Shown: positions 1 to 10,277, numbered from the stretch's first letter. The stretch: 64,000 nucleotides of DNA from Diploptera punctata (GCA_030220185.1 JASPKZ010000420.1:726501-790500), one strand, 5' to 3'. The notes: generated from the letters alone by a model not told the origin. Translations and numbers: made by a program.

Positions 1-134
1 CCTCAATGAGGCGGTTCAAGTAGACCTGAGTCCACTTTACACGAATACGTAGGCCTATATTTTATCAATGACGATACTATCTGTAAAAACCACTTACTTA
101 ATTCACGTTTTTAATTTGAAGAGAAAAATTATAC

Positions 135-207
135 GCTCAGACCGGGACTTGAACCCGGGACCCTTGGTTCTCTAGACCAAGTGCTCTACCAACTGAGCTA
201 CCTGAGC
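135..207 (-). tRNA. tRNA-like gene (73 nt), repeat-borne, identity unclear
   Basis: The minus strand folds as a cloverleaf: 7-bp acceptor GCTCAGG/TCTGAGC with one G-U pair, D stem GCTC/GAGC, T stem CCGGG/CCCGG with loop TTCAAGT, and box B GGTTCAAGTCC. The anticodon arm is unusual: a 6-bp stem CTTGGT/ACCAAG with loop CTAGAGA (formal anticodon AGA) and a 4-nt variable region. AGA would mean Ser, but a serine tRNA should have a long variable arm. A T-run follows the 3' end. Because the unit is repetitive it is more likely a SINE head or pseudo-tRNA than a working tRNA. Confidence 0.45.
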
Positions 208-450
208 AAGTACCGATCTAAACGCAAATCTTTCTCTATATACATTGTAATTCCCATCCACCAAATGCTGTGAAGCCATGCTTCCATCTTGCAAATGGCG
301 GCTCCTTTATTAAGAAGACATATTTGGGAATTATATATGTCTTCTTAATAAAGGAGCCGCCATTTGCAAGATAGAAGCATGGCTTCACAGCATTTGGTGG
401 ATGGGAATTACAATGTATATAGAGAAAGATTTGCGTTTAGATCGGTACTT

Positions 451-523
451 GCTCAGGTAGCTCAGTTGGTAGAGCACTTGGTCTAGAGAACCAAGGGTCC
501 CGGGTTCAAGTCCCGGTCTGAGC
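451..523 (+). tRNA. tRNA-like gene (73 nt), mirror copy
   Basis: This is the plus-strand partner of the copy at 135-207, with the same cloverleaf, 6-bp anticodon stem and AGA in the loop. It is followed by TATAATTTTTCTC, a plausible Pol III terminator. About 100 bp of its 5' flank is conserved between copies, so the repeat unit is larger than the tRNA itself. Confidence 0.45.
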
Positions 524-543
524 GTATAATTTTTCTCTTCAAA

Positions 544-1714
544 TATGATTTATCCATCATTGAGATGTACGAAATCAATAATAAAAAAATTTAATATTCG
601 TGTAATTTTACTAAACCCAAATAGCTGTCTACAGATGAATGACGTGTGAATGTTATAATCAACAATTTTTCAAAACATGAAATATACTGTATATATCAAC
701 GCTTTTTAACTAAGATCAGCCATAAATACTTTCAGATTAATTTGTGTCTGTCAGAATAAAGTAATAGAGTAAATAAACTCAAAAATAGTCTACTAAATAG
801 GGTGGACTCTTGGAGTCCACTTTATGCGAATATGGAGGTTAAAGTTGACATTTCTTTTAATATAAAAAATATTATAAATTGTGAAGATGTTTCGATTTTT
901 AATAAAACAACAATTATATTTCATAGTTACTACACTAATGTAATTACTGTAATTAAACAAAATTCAAATCTTTTAATTAAAAGAATAAAAAAAAACAAAT
1001 TCAAAATAGGACTCCTTATTACCCCAAGTTCCTCTAGATATTGAAAACGACCATGACAAATACTGTCGAGTATGATATCTTGCATAATCAGAGAGGTATC
1101 ATCCGAAGCACAAATTTAAAAATCGCTCCAACAGCCGAAATTTTAGATTTTTCGAAACCAAACTCGGTATATGCCAATGAATTAAAACAAGAATGGTACT
1201 GTTCAAAAATCACTCTATCGCTCAGCCATGTTTGTATTCTCTTAACATAATTGGGCATATACGTTTTAATTAACAAAATAAATATTCCGTAAACGTGCAA
1301 AATCGGAAAAAAATTTCACTTGCTGATTAATTCACTTAGTTTAGCAGTTTCTTGGCGAAGGATTTTTTTAGATTGTTTACCCTTTTCCCGTTTTTTGAGA
1401 CTATCGAATTATAAATGAACGGAGGCAATATAAGGTAAAATGCAATGATACCACCACATACCCTTGGAATTATAGGACGTTCCACCTTTCTAGAAAATCG
1501 GCTACGAGATGTCAGCCTTGAATGGTACACCTAAAACATGTTCATTTACTAATTTTCAGAGATTGAGTAGACCCTAGAGTATGGTGTAATATTTATAGCA
1601 TTATAAATAATTGATCTGCAGTCAAAAGGTTGTCAGAGAAACCCTTACTAAGTATTTATAGACTACTAAACTAAGTAGGGTAGCTCAGTTTATATTAGAG
1701 TGTCTTCTTCTTCT
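544..1714. other. No recognisable gene or repeat
   Basis: AT-rich sequence. Short open frames at 802-1044 and 1041-1250 have A/T-driven composition and no motif I recognise. The phrase GAGTCCACTTTA near 30 recurs near 814, so the foldback to the left may have split or duplicated a short repeat. Confidence 0.4.
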
Positions 1715-2165
1715 TAAACTTAATTTCTAGGATTCTTAATCTGTTTATTTCCAAAATCACTCCTCGGAGGAAGACGTACTGGATGTGCATTCACTGTCTA
1801 TCCATCTCTTGGCTGGTCTTCCTCTTGTTCTTCTCCCGTCCATTGGTCTATCTTCTTTAGCTCTTTTTCCAAGCCGGTTTTATTCCATATGACCCTTCCA
1901 ATATTTTCGTCTATCTATAATAAATTTGGTTATGTCTTGAATATGACATTTGTCCCTAAATTCTGTGTTGTGTATTTTATCAAATGATGTTTTTCCCCGA
2001 ATAGTTCTTAAGATTTTCATTTCGCATGTGCTTATTATTTGTTTAGTTTTTGTTGTATCAGCCCTAGTTCTGCTCCATATACGACAACTGGTCGAACTCT
2101 CGTTTTGTATATGCGGGTTTTTCTTTCTATTGACAAATGTTTGTTGTGCCAAATTAAATCTTTCA
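1715..2165 (-). mobile_element. LINE 3'-end fragment (RT C-terminal region)
   Basis: On the minus strand the frame reads SCRIWSRTRADT...CEMKILRTIRGKT...RNTEFRDKCHI, matching the post-palm region of non-LTR reverse transcriptases (the CEM(K/R)xLR motif after the LYGxExW box). Downstream lie a diverged (R)GRPxxRW-type basic motif and a (GAA)n-like tail near 1700-1715. Several frameshifts and stops make it a dead, 5'-truncated copy. A second copy of the same 3' end, sharing the CCTCGGAGGAAGACGTA stretch, lies at 27265-27480 in the opposite orientation. Confidence 0.7.
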
Positions 2166-2581
2166 TATGCCCTTATATTTAGAGTGTGAATAAATTAAAA
2201 ATATAATACGTTACTTCATCCTATCTTTATGCATAATACGAGTTGCGTGGTTATAAAGGTTTCTATTGTATTCAAGAGCTGTTTAACTCTCACTTAAGGT
2301 TTTTGCACAAGGACATGTAAACAGCTATGAATTTCAGTAAAATATTTTATATATTGGTTTTATGTCTTTAAAACAGGGCTAGGATTTTAATATGCGCTCT
2401 ATTTTTTCGTAAGACAAATTACAACTTTCTGAAAAAGTAGCCTATGAGTGAGATGTTGCCTTTAAATGAGAATGGAGTAATTTGCTGTCACTTTTTAACT
2501 TTTTTGTGGTCTTTAGTTTTTTGTCCCACTCTGTATATATCCCCCCTTTTCCTCATTTTCTGATTTTCCCGTCCTTTTTAA

Positions 2582-2847
2582 CCCATTCGCTTCAGGTTAA
2601 ATGCTCAATACATTTTCCCAGAAACCAGATTAAGTTACAGTAAATTATATTGCCTACTTTCAGATATTCAAAAAAAACAAAAGATAACGGTACTTGTGAT
2701 CACAATATGGGTGAAGACAAAAACACATTCCTCTACTATTCATAAATGTTAACAAAATATTATACCCTGCCAAGGAATGTACAAAATACTGTAAAATATA
2801 TTACAGAAGAATTAAGCGAGTGTACCTCGTTTTTTGAGGCGAATGGG
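2582..2847. mobile_element. piggyBac-like MITE with TTAA target site
   Basis: A 266-bp element bounded by TTAA on both sides (2578-2581 and 2848-2851), with inverted ends CCCATTCGC...GCGAATGGG extending imperfectly to about 14 bp. TTAA duplication plus CCC/GGG ends is the piggyBac signature. It has no coding capacity, so it would be a non-autonomous element moved in trans. Confidence 0.7.
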
Positions 2848-3139
2848 TTAATTATTTTAAAAAACGAATTTTGCCACTTAATGTATTTTATAATGTTTAA
2901 TCTGCATATCAAATTAACATTTTAACATCATGAAAGTTATTTAGGTTTAGAAGGTTTGAGCCCTTTCCTATCAGATCTCGAGATGTGGTTGGTCAGCCCA
3001 TCTTAATTTTGGTCTTGCTTTATCTCATTGATACTGCAATGCTAATTTAGAAAAGTGACATAGATCCATAAAATTAATATTTTAATTTATCTTCAGCTTA
3101 CCATGAATATACGAGTCATGATCATCAACATCATAGTAC

Positions 3140-3690
3140 ATCCACGAATTTAGGTAATTTGTTGACCTGTTTCGGCCTCAAGAGAAACGCCATCCATAAG
3201 TTTTTTGAGTGGACGTCCTGGTCTTTTTCTTCCTGCAGGTTGATATCTTAACATTTGTTTGGTTACCCTGTGATCTTCCATTCGATGAACATGTTGCATC
3301 CATTTTGAGGTATAATCAGTAATTTTGTTTTCTAAAGATTCCATGTGTAATTCTTCTAAGATGTCTTCATTTTTTTTAGTGATCTAGTAGTGTATATCTT
3401 GCAGTCCTCCGAAAGTATCTCATTTCAGCAGATCTAAGTCTCTGTATATCCTTCTGTTTCAACGTCCATATTTCGCTACCATACAAAAGAGTTGGAAGAG
3501 CCAGTGGTTTATACACTTTTAGTCTTGAATGTTTTTGGACTAACTGTGGCTTGAAGATAGAATGTATTAACCCTAAAATTCTTTTAAAATTAGATATTTT
3601 TGCATTTACATCCTTTTCTTCTTCATGTGAGGAGTAATGATCGGTCTGTTTTATTGTGAACGTGGGACTAATCGAAATGTAAATGCAGCA
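3140..3690 (-). mobile_element. LINE 3'-end fragment
   Basis: Two frames on the minus strand, separated by a frameshift near 3350-3376, give KPLALPTLLYGSEIWTL...AEMRYFRRTARYTLLDH and then SKWMQHVHRMEDHRV...GRKRPGRPLKKLMDG. The LLYGSExWTL, AEMxxxRR and HxxRM...GRPxxxxxDG motifs are characteristic of the C-terminus of RTE-like and related LINE reverse transcriptases. The palm motif (Y/FADD) is absent, so the copy is 5'-truncated and inactive. Confidence 0.8.
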
Positions 3691-3699
3691 CACGTGAAC

Positions 3700-4075
3700 A
3701 ATGCCAGGTTTATTGTAATCAGTATTTATGTCTCTACAGTAAACTTTATTAAAAAACTCTTTTGGTTTGTTATTTTTTGTAAATTTTAAGTTTTTATAAA
3801 TAATATTTATGGACTATATAGGACAGAGCACTTTTTATCCACGTTTCTTCTCATTTTAGCATTTTCCTCTTCATTTTCTAACATACAAATTTCCCAATAA
3901 AACACTAAGCTAGTGATAAATACTAACTAGCTTGTAAGTCAGTTACAAATGTAATAGCATACGTTATTATTCGCAAGCTGTCCTAATTAAAAAGTTGATA
4001 TAAACACAAGCAACAATTAAATGATCAATTGAGTTGGTGTTTACTTGATGAAAATCCATATTTATTAATTAAATA
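3700..4075. other. No recognisable feature
   Basis: AT-rich intergenic DNA between a LINE fragment and a Penelope-type foldback; no frame or repeat recognised. Confidence 0.3.
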
Positions 4076-4378
4076 AAAATAAAACGTAGTTTTATTTTAT
4101 TTTCATATTTATTATATAATTCAGTGACAGATGTTTCGGTACACTGTACCTTCTTCAGACATGTTAACAAATTATGAATTGTGTTCCAACTGATCTAAGC
4201 AACAATACAACAATATTTATTTAAATTTTTAATATTGTTGTATTGTTGCTTAGATCACACAATTCATAATTTGTTAACATGTCTGAAGAAGGTACAGTGT
4301 ACCGAAACAGCTGTCACTGAATTATATAATAAATATGAAAATCAAATAAAACTACGTTTTATTTTTATTTAATTAATA
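4076..4378. mobile_element. Penelope-like terminal repeat as a foldback
   Basis: Two arms of about 140 bp mirror each other around an A/T centre near 4215-4232. Each carries a hammerhead-type core pointing outwards, and the outer ends read AAAAATAAAACGTAG or its complement. A diverged single copy (57005-57180) sits directly beside a GIY-YIG domain relic, which ties this sequence to Penelope-like elements (PLEs). PLE terminal repeats are known to carry hammerhead ribozymes. Confidence 0.7.
4283..4314 (+). ncRNA. Hammerhead ribozyme-like motif (Penelope type)
   Basis: CTGAAGA, one extra A, stem-loop GGTACAGTGTACC, then GAAACAGCTGTC. This gives the CUGANGA and GAAA cores, an A15.1-U16.1 pair and a self-complementary stem III (CAGCTG) ending in a GUC cleavage triplet. 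A palindromic minimal stem III implies activity as a dimer. The mirror copy near 4125-4171 has CATCTG instead, which breaks the palindrome. Stem I shows only 2 clear pairs. Confidence 0.6.
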
Positions 4379-4454
4379 ACAATTGAATGTTTTGATTTGT
4401 GTTGATTTTATTATTAAAAGTAAGTAAAAACGTTTATCTTACGTTCCTTTTTTT

Positions 4455-4712
4455 CGTTGAAATATTTGTATCAATGAGAAACGCCATCTTCGTAGCAGAT
4501 GGGCTCAAAAGGCTATGCGACTATTCATACGTGGCCAAGATGAATGGTACCAGATGGACTTGAAAAGTAACCATATGGGACCACGCAATTGGTAAGAGAC
4601 ACTTAGGCAGGCAAAGAACTAATTGGGCAAGGCGGGTGCGAACTAACGCAAGAGGAGCTAGAAGAAGGGAAGCGTGGAAGATGCTGGCAAAGGAGATTGA
4701 AACCACCTGATC
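4455..4712 (+). mobile_element. LINE 3'-end fragment
   Basis: One frame ends IGKRHLGRQRTNWARRVRTN...REAWKMLAKEIETT, resembling the GRP(R)xxWxx(D/R) basic C-terminus of non-LTR ORF2 proteins. The upstream part (RWAQKAMRLF...) is in another frame. Only the C-terminus is present. Confidence 0.5.
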
Positions 4713-4802
4713 ACTCTCTAGGAATAGCTCACTTGAGCTACCCTTCCAGATGGTAGAAAGCCTTAAGCCAGAAGGAATGTTATAAGCTAAATTCAAGTAA
4801 AT

Positions 4803-5328
4803 AATTGAGGGGGTCAGTGGAATAAGGGCCCATCCCAACTGCACTAAGTTTTGAAAAAAAATTGCATTTTATTAAATTCTACATTGAGTAAAGCTATTTC
4901 AGGCCGATATATATTCCTTTCCACTGTTGCGTAACATTTTCTGCTTCGTTTTATTCCACTCTTGCACATTTATTTTTCTTTTCTTAGATTTTATTACACT
5001 ATTTCCATTTGCACAACAATCTGCCGCATCAGCCATTCTGCATTTACTGTATTTGCCGGCAATGCTATTCAGTTTTGCAGCGGACCACGGAGTAGCGGAC
5101 GATATACGGTCACGTGTCAACAGTTGGGATGGGCCTTTATTTCCCGCGCGCGTGAAGTAGGTAGAAATTCTTCTTTCACATAAAGTCTCATTTATCCTCT
5201 TTTGAGCAAAGTTTGAATTATGAGCTTCTATAGATTAACAGAAGATGGCCACAGGAAACATAATCTGCAAATAACTAAAAATCCACCATTGGTAGGGATG
5301 GGCCCTTATTCCACTGAGTCCCTCAATT
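4803..5328. mobile_element. TIR element (about 526 bp), superfamily unassigned
   Basis: Inverted ends of about 33 bp: AATTGAGGG, two variable bases, then TCAGTGGAATAAGGGCC at 4803-4836, mirrored at 5296-5328. Part of the motif (GGGATGGGCC) recurs internally near 5126. It lies in an AT-rich flank with no convincing target-site duplication. A short frame inside looks protein-derived (next entry), so this is probably an internally deleted DNA transposon. Confidence 0.65.
4899..5120 (-). pseudogene. Possible N-terminal transposase remnant inside the TIR element
   Basis: The 73-codon frame includes KKRKINVQEWNKTKQKMLRN followed by SGKEY. The pattern K(R)xxxxxWxxxxxKxxRNxGxxY resembles the start of an uncharacterised protein family I recall from insect repeats, so it may be the N-terminal basic segment of the parent transposon's protein. 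No catalytic region follows. The family link is from memory and the frame could be fortuitous. Confidence 0.35.
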
Positions 5329-5499
5329 GTATATGTATATACACACCCTACCCCCTATAACAGCGTAGCACAATATTAAGCAATAACCTCTCGATTTTTA
5401 TTAAAAATTATAAAGACTATAAGTACCGAGATCTACCGTTGTGCTGTTTTCGAAAATCTCATATTGTTACGTAAAAATAGATCCAAATTATAAACATAT

Positions 5500-5717
5500 A
5501 CAGTTTGACAGATTGAATAGAAGAGTAGGCTATAGGAGAAAATGGTACGAACATGTCTGCAGAATGGATATCAACAGATTGCCTAGGAAAAGCCTGAACT
5601 ATCAACCAAGAGGAGAAAAAGAGATCGGGAACGCCCACGAAGGAGATGGACACAACAGCTATTTGGAACCGGAACGACCAAAAAAGGTTTAATCCTTGAA
5701 AGAAGAATAAGAAGAAG
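5500..5717 (+). mobile_element. LINE 3'-end fragment with (GAA)n tail
   Basis: Reads RKWYEHVCRMDINRLPRKSLNYQPRGEKEIGN, the WxxHVxRM...RLPxKxLxYxPxGxxxxG motif of LINE ORF2 C-termini, and ends in AGAAGAATAAGAAGAAG, the GAA-rich tail seen on other copies here (about 40780 and 62960). 5'-truncated and inactive. Confidence 0.7.
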
Positions 5718-5719
5718 AT

Positions 5720-5990
5720 ATATATACAAGCGTTACTGCTATAAAGTAAATATTCTCTTTAATAATTTGCTTCTGTTATGTTAGCCGCTAGATGGCAGTT
5801 GAAAGAAATTTCCGCTACCTCTTGTGTGAATTGAGAATACTACATGTATAAGAAAATTGTATGTTTGTCTTGGAATTCTTGGGTAGCTCAGTTGGTTAGA
5901 GCGCTAAAGGTACAGACTTTAGAGACTCGAGTTCAAATCCCGACTCAAGCATTCATTTTTCTTTTCATATCATATATATATACATGTATT
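5720..5990 (+). repeat. tRNA-like cassette repeat (Pol III SINE-type unit)
   Basis: A tRNA-like core at 5877-5950 (box A TAGCTCAGTTGG, box B GAGTTCAAATCC, acceptor TCTTGGG/CTCAAGC) with conserved flanks: upstream CAAGCGTTACTGCTATAAAG...CTACATGTATAAG and downstream CATTTTTCTTTTCATATCATATATATA. The same flanks surround the copies at 47700-47975 and 19449-19732. The anticodon arm again has a 6-bp stem (CTAAAG/CTTTAG) with a 7-nt loop. Confidence 0.7.
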
Positions 5991-6094
5991 TCGTGATCAC
6001 GTGTAAATATTAAAATGACAAGCAATCCACACCACATCTCAAGAATATTTATTTCCTCTCATTTACTGTACGTATTCTCTGATACCAACAGAAA

Positions 6095-6530
6095 AAGTCT
6101 GATTAGCAGGGACGAGGTTTTTAGGTTCTAAAAGTTAATATTGCAACATAGTATAGTGATAAAATTAATTTAAAAAGTCTTTATATCCAATCAATTGATT
6201 TTTTATTATATAACTTACATAAACGTTTCTCAATCATATTTGTGTGAGATCTAGCAGTATTTACTTTATATTACACATTTTACCTTCAAATTTAAAAAAA
6301 AAATGTTCTATATACAGTACATTGTTTCTTTTTTATTTAAAAGTAACATGTATACTATAAATATATTATTGCAAGATCCCACACAAACATTATTGAGAAA
6401 CTGTTTTTAAGTTACAAAAATAACAGTTGATTGGATATAAAGACTTATTAAATTAATTTTATTACTATACTATGTTGCAATCTTAACTTTTAGAATATAA
6501 AAATCCGGTCCCTACTGATCAGTGTCACAA
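6095..6530. mobile_element. Foldback/MITE with arms of about 150 bp
   Basis: The arm near 6105-6255 (GTTAATATTGCAACATAGTA...TATATCCAATCAA) is repeated in inverse near 6371-6525, around an AT-rich centre with no coding capacity. Arms are diverged by scattered substitutions, so the insertion is old. Superfamily not assignable. Confidence 0.7.
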
Positions 6531-6640
6531 TCTGAGATATTTGCCTTCTATTATATTTAATTCGTTAAATCTGGAATAAATCAAAATACGTTATAAATAA
6601 TAATAGTATTGTATTTATAACATGTAATCGTTTACGTTTA

Positions 6641-6969
6641 TTGTCATGGCTACATCTAAAAGAGAGAAGAAAATCGCACTGTCTAAATCTCCTATTTAAG
6701 ATCCTACATACCTCGATTCCTAATTATTTATCATCCCGTTTCCAGTATCTATCCTCAAACCATAACTTAAACACAAGATCACAACATAGTCTCTTACTTA
6801 ATATACCGCAACATAGGACATCACATCACTCCATGTCATATACCATCTCCACTTCTCGCAACTGGAATTCCCTACCACAAGAAATAAGGGGCTGCCGGAC
6901 CATTGGCATCTTTTAAAAGAAATCTAAATTATATTTGCTCTAAACTCGACTTCATTATTATCCAGTGTA

Positions 6970-7013
<44 letters not shown>

Positions 7014-7043
7014 TGGTGTTTCCCGTATAATGTATCATATTTA

Positions 7044-7086
<43 letters not shown>

Positions 7087-7272
7087 CGTATCATTATTGT
7101 TATACCCTATAAAATGTTGTTTGTACATGACATTTACATTGCTACATTTATTGTATCTTTAACTGTTTATAATTAGTATAGTGTATATCTATATTTGTCG
7201 AATATTTATTTGTATTTGTGCTGGTTGAGTGGAAGAGAGGGCCTTATGGCCTTAACTCTGCCAGAATAAATA

Positions 7273-7348
<76 letters not shown>
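6641..7348 (+). mobile_element. LINE 3' end: ORF2 C-terminus, 3' UTR and (TTA)n tail
   Basis: Coding part: HLKERRKSHCLNLLFKILHT...SHHSMSYTISTSRNWNSLPQ, then IRGCRTI with a frameshift into SFKRNLNYICS. The (R)NWNxLPxxIR...SFKxxL pattern is the C-terminus of CR1/Jockey-type LINE ORF2. The 3' UTR includes GAGGGCCTTATGGCC and TCTGCCAGAATAAATAAAG, followed by a (TTA)n tail to about 7348. (TA)n and (TTA)n expansions at 6970-7008 and 7041-7086 interrupt it. Confidence 0.8.
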
Positions 7349-7374
7349 TTAGATGTAAGACTATTTTTGTGTAC

Positions 7375-7497
7375 TTTTTAAAACCTGGTTGAGCGACAGA
7401 CAAAGCCTTAAGACTTTAACTCTGCTAGGTAAAATAAAGATATTATTATTATTATCATTATTATTATTATTATTATTATCATTATCATCATCATCAT
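7375..7497 (+). mobile_element. Second LINE 3'-UTR end with (ATT)n tail
   Basis: CCTGGTTGAGCGACAGACAA...CTTTAACTCTGC...AAATAAAG followed by (ATT)n is a diverged duplicate of the 3' end just upstream. Two 3' ends in tandem suggest one LINE inserted into the microsatellite tail of another. Confidence 0.65.
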
Positions 7498-7499
7498 CT

Positions 7500-7960
7500 G
7501 CCTTTCAAGTATTAGGCCCAGTGGCCTGTTACGGTCTCCCGCCATCACCGTAAAGGTCGACCCACAGATCTTCTGCCTCGAGGAATGTAGTGAAGAATTT
7601 GTTTTGGTATTCTGTGACGATCCATGCGCTGAATATGGGCTAGCTAATTGTTTCTATATTCTTGGAGGTATTCAGATATAGGTACGATGTTTAACTCTCT
7701 GGCTATTATTGAATTTCTTTGGTGGTCTAGAAGGCTATAACCTGCAGTTCGTCGCAGAAATTTCATCTCCGTGGCTGTAATATGACGGTCATCCTGAGTT
7801 CTGATGGTCCAAGCTTCACTGCCATAACAGATTATGGGTCTAGCGAGAACTTCATAGATTTTCATTCTTGTGTGTGTCTGCACCGACTGGTAGGAAATTA
7901 ACTTGCTTTCAAGTCTCCAAAGATTCAAAACCGGAAGGATATACACGTTGACAACCAAGC
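7500..7960 (-). mobile_element. LINE 3'-end fragment
   Basis: The minus strand gives ARPIICYGSEAWTIRTQ...TATEMKFLRRTAGYSLLDHQ...YLQEYRNN, then after a stop LAHIQRMDRHRIPKQILHYI...GRRSVGRPLR. This is the standard thumb and C-terminal region of an RTE-like LINE (YGSEAWT, EMKFLRR, HxQRM, GRRSVGRP). One in-frame stop and truncation upstream of the palm. A (TTA)n tract at 7996-8052 borders its 5' side. Confidence 0.8.
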
Positions 7961-8007
7961 AATACTCAAGGACAAGAAATGGAAAAAGGAAAACATTATT
8001 ATTATCA

Positions 8008-8053
<46 letters not shown>

Positions 8054-8054
8054 A

Positions 8055-8460
8055 TTAATTAATTTTATTCGTGAGACAATATAAGAATCTGCTGAGGTTT
8101 AATATAAAATAAAATCTCCTCAACTCCCTTCTGACACAATACCGGTCGAGGGATGAGATGCGATGAAGCTCCATACGCCGAATTCTGTCAATCACAAGGA
8201 TTTCGGCCGACCACGCCTGACTCACCATCACAGGGGCATATGAAATGAAATGAATAAGATGAGAGTAGAGAAATTGTGGAATGAAATTTGTGACAGGGGA
8301 TAACGGGAGATTATCTGTGAAAAACCTGTCCAGACTCCGTTTCAATTCTTCTCGAAACATATATGGAGTGACAGAGACGCGATCTCGGGACCCCAGCGCG
8401 CTGCAGCGCGGAGAGAGGTGAGTGTCTAACCGCTTGCGCCATGGAGTCGCCAGGTACATA
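8055..8460 (-). repeat. tRNA-derived SINE (about 400 bp)
   Basis: The minus-strand 5' end reads TGGCGCAAGCGGTTAGACAC (box A-like), followed by a degenerate box B near 8375-8395, then body motifs GTCTGGACAGGTTTTTC and CCCCTGTCACAAATTTC. The open frame across it (134 codons) is incidental. It belongs to a different SINE family from the one at 10278. Confidence 0.6.
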
Positions 8461-8544
8461 ATTAATTCACTGTAGATATTAACTTACGTACAGATCAAAT
8501 TGTATAGGGAAATGTTCAAATTCAATTAAAATAATTATATTTCG

Positions 8545-8676
8545 ATAACAGTTTACAAACCAACAAACGGATATAAGCTCTCGACACAGTCCTACATGAG
8601 TTAATATTTTGCAGTCATTCCTACTATAATTCATCTCCCTCAAAACATAGTTAATATTTTTCTCCCATATCATCAT
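8545..8676 (-). mobile_element. Main-family LINE, short 3' fragment
   Basis: Reads MIWEKNINYVLREMNYSRND, equivalent to RWENNINYDLREVDYTGND in the long copy at 45745. It abuts a plus-strand copy of the same family at 8684, so two LINE fragments lie back to back. Confidence 0.65.
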
Positions 8677-8683
8677 TGATCAG

Positions 8684-9520
8684 CTAATGACAAACGAAGG
8701 GAAATTTTGAGGAAGTGGCTGAATTTAAATACCTAGGAACAATAATCACAAATATGAATGAGATGCACAAAGAAATTAAACATAGGCTCAATTCTAGAAA
8801 TGCGTGCTATTATGCATTACAGAGACTATTGACTTCCCAACTCCTTTCAAAAAACATAAAAATGAAAATATATAAAACTATTAATCTACCAGTTATATTA
8901 TATGGATGCAAAACACGGACTCTTACTTTAAGGGAGGAAAGGAGATTACGAGTATTTGAGAATAAAGTTCTTACACAATTTTTTTGGACTAAAGAGAGAT
9001 GAGAAGACAAGTGAATGGAGAAGACTTCATAACAGTGAACCAGATATAATAAGAACAGTTAAGTCTCGTAGACCTCCTCTAAGAGTGATCTCTAGAATTT
9101 AATGTTTGGGCCAAACCAGCACGACCAAACTTTAAAGTAACTATATAAATACTGAGTAATACCCGGCGTTCATTGCTACGCCCAAATAAATGAAATATTA
9201 AATGTTTATTAAATATTGTATAGTATACGCTGAGACGAACCAAACATGGAGGTTGTCAGTTCTGCGATGGGCTGGACATGTGGCACGAATGGAAAATGAA
9301 AGACTGCATGGAAGCTTCTTGTATGAAAACCAGAGGGAAAACGCCCAGTTGGTAGACCAATAATGAGGTGGGAGAATAACATTAACTGTGATTTGAGGGA
9401 AGTAGATTATACAGGGAATGATTGGAAAATATTAGCTCAGGATAGGGATGTATGTAGAGTTTATGTCTGCGCGGCCATGAACCTACGGGTTCGATAGTGC
9501 CAGTGAATTAGTTGTCATCT
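8684..9520 (+). mobile_element. Main-family LINE fragment with internal insertion
   Basis: First part (8684-9071): NEGNFEEVAEFKYLGTIITN...CYYALQRLLTSQLLSKNIKM...LPVILYGCKTRTLTL. After about 180 bp of unrelated DNA it resumes at 9253 with LRWAGHVARMENERLHG and continues in shifted frames to the 3' end (ATGAACCTACGGGTTCGATAG, GTGCCAGTGA). The RT catalytic residues are missing; the copy is 5'-truncated and frameshifted. Confidence 0.8.
9072..9252. mobile_element. Short insertion (about 180 bp) splitting the LINE
   Basis: Sequence foreign to the LINE lies between the KSR(R) codons and LRWAGHV. It contains ACCCGGCGTTCATTGCTACG. No clear TIRs or poly(A). Boundaries were inferred only by comparison with the unbroken copy at 45745-46605. 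Confidence 0.5.
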
Positions 9521-9534
9521 TTGATCTACCTATT

Positions 9535-9930
9535 GGGCGTCTTTAAACTGGTTTCTCTATAAGTATTTTCCATCCCACTATTCCATTCCCCATTCGAGCT
9601 ATGTGCCCTGCCCATCGTACTATTTGAGATTTAACTGTTATTATTACATTATGCTTCCCAATAACATCACCTAACTCACTGTTATATCGTTTTCTTCATC
9701 CAACTGTCTGTTCATCCAAAATATTTCTTAAGTATTTTATTAACTAATACTCTTAATTTTTCTTCTCTGAAGCAACAGACCGTATTGCACTTCCATTAAA
9801 TAATTCTAGAATAATCATCGTTTTATATATTTAGGGCCTATAGTTAATTTTTTAGAGAAGTTGGGATGACAAGAGCCCCTGTATTGCAGAATGATATGTG
9901 TTTCCGGAATCGAACACATGTTTAATCCAT
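9535..9930 (-). mobile_element. Highly diverged main-family LINE fragment
   Basis: The minus-strand nucleotide sequence follows the same LINE with many changes: segments equivalent to QRLLSSQLL, KIYKTMI, LRVFENKILKK and RMGN can be picked out across frameshifts. It is older than its neighbours at 8684 and 45745. Confidence 0.55.
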
Positions 9931-10021
9931 TTATACGTACTTTAATTTCCTAGAAATGAATTGTAAACTAGAATGAATACAATACTGCCATATTACCTTT
10001 TCAACTCTGTCAAAACAATAC

Positions 10022-10094
<73 letters not shown>

Positions 10095-10266
10095 CTTTAT
10101 TTTAGCTGGCAGAGTTAAGGCCATAAGGCCTTCTCTTCCACGCAACCAGCAAATTGTAGAATTATACAAAAATTACATACATATTACAATTTTAAGACAT
10201 TATTAAAATACAGACTAAACAAAATACAATGATGATGTGATCTAATACTAGCTAATACTAACAAAA
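10022..10266 (-). mobile_element. LINE 3'-UTR with (AAT)n tail, reverse orientation
   Basis: (AAT)n at 10022-10094 followed by GCTTTATTTTAGCTGGCAGAGTTAAGGCC is the reverse complement of the 3' end at 7200-7348. Only the 3' UTR is kept. Confidence 0.7.
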
Positions 10267-10277
10267 ACATAGAATAT

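Larger units (their letters stand above)
115..543. repeat. Head-to-head foldback of a tRNA-like repeat
   Basis: Two nearly identical arms of about 210 bp (115-323 and 335-543) are inverted around an 11-base spacer. Each arm carries one tRNA-like gene pointing outwards, its 5' flank (including ATGGCTTCACAGCATTTGG) and an outer T-run. The same unit recurs as a tandem array near 33.6-34.7 kb. This is either an inverted dimer of a tRNA-type SINE or a duplicated tRNA cassette. Confidence 0.85.

Noticed and set aside
802..1250. Two adjacent short frames (80 and 69 codons) as a gene pair
   Set aside because: Composition is A/T-driven, with no conserved motif and no coding context.
8055..8459. 134-codon frame as a protein
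   Set aside because: It coincides with a tRNA-derived SINE and has no protein motif.
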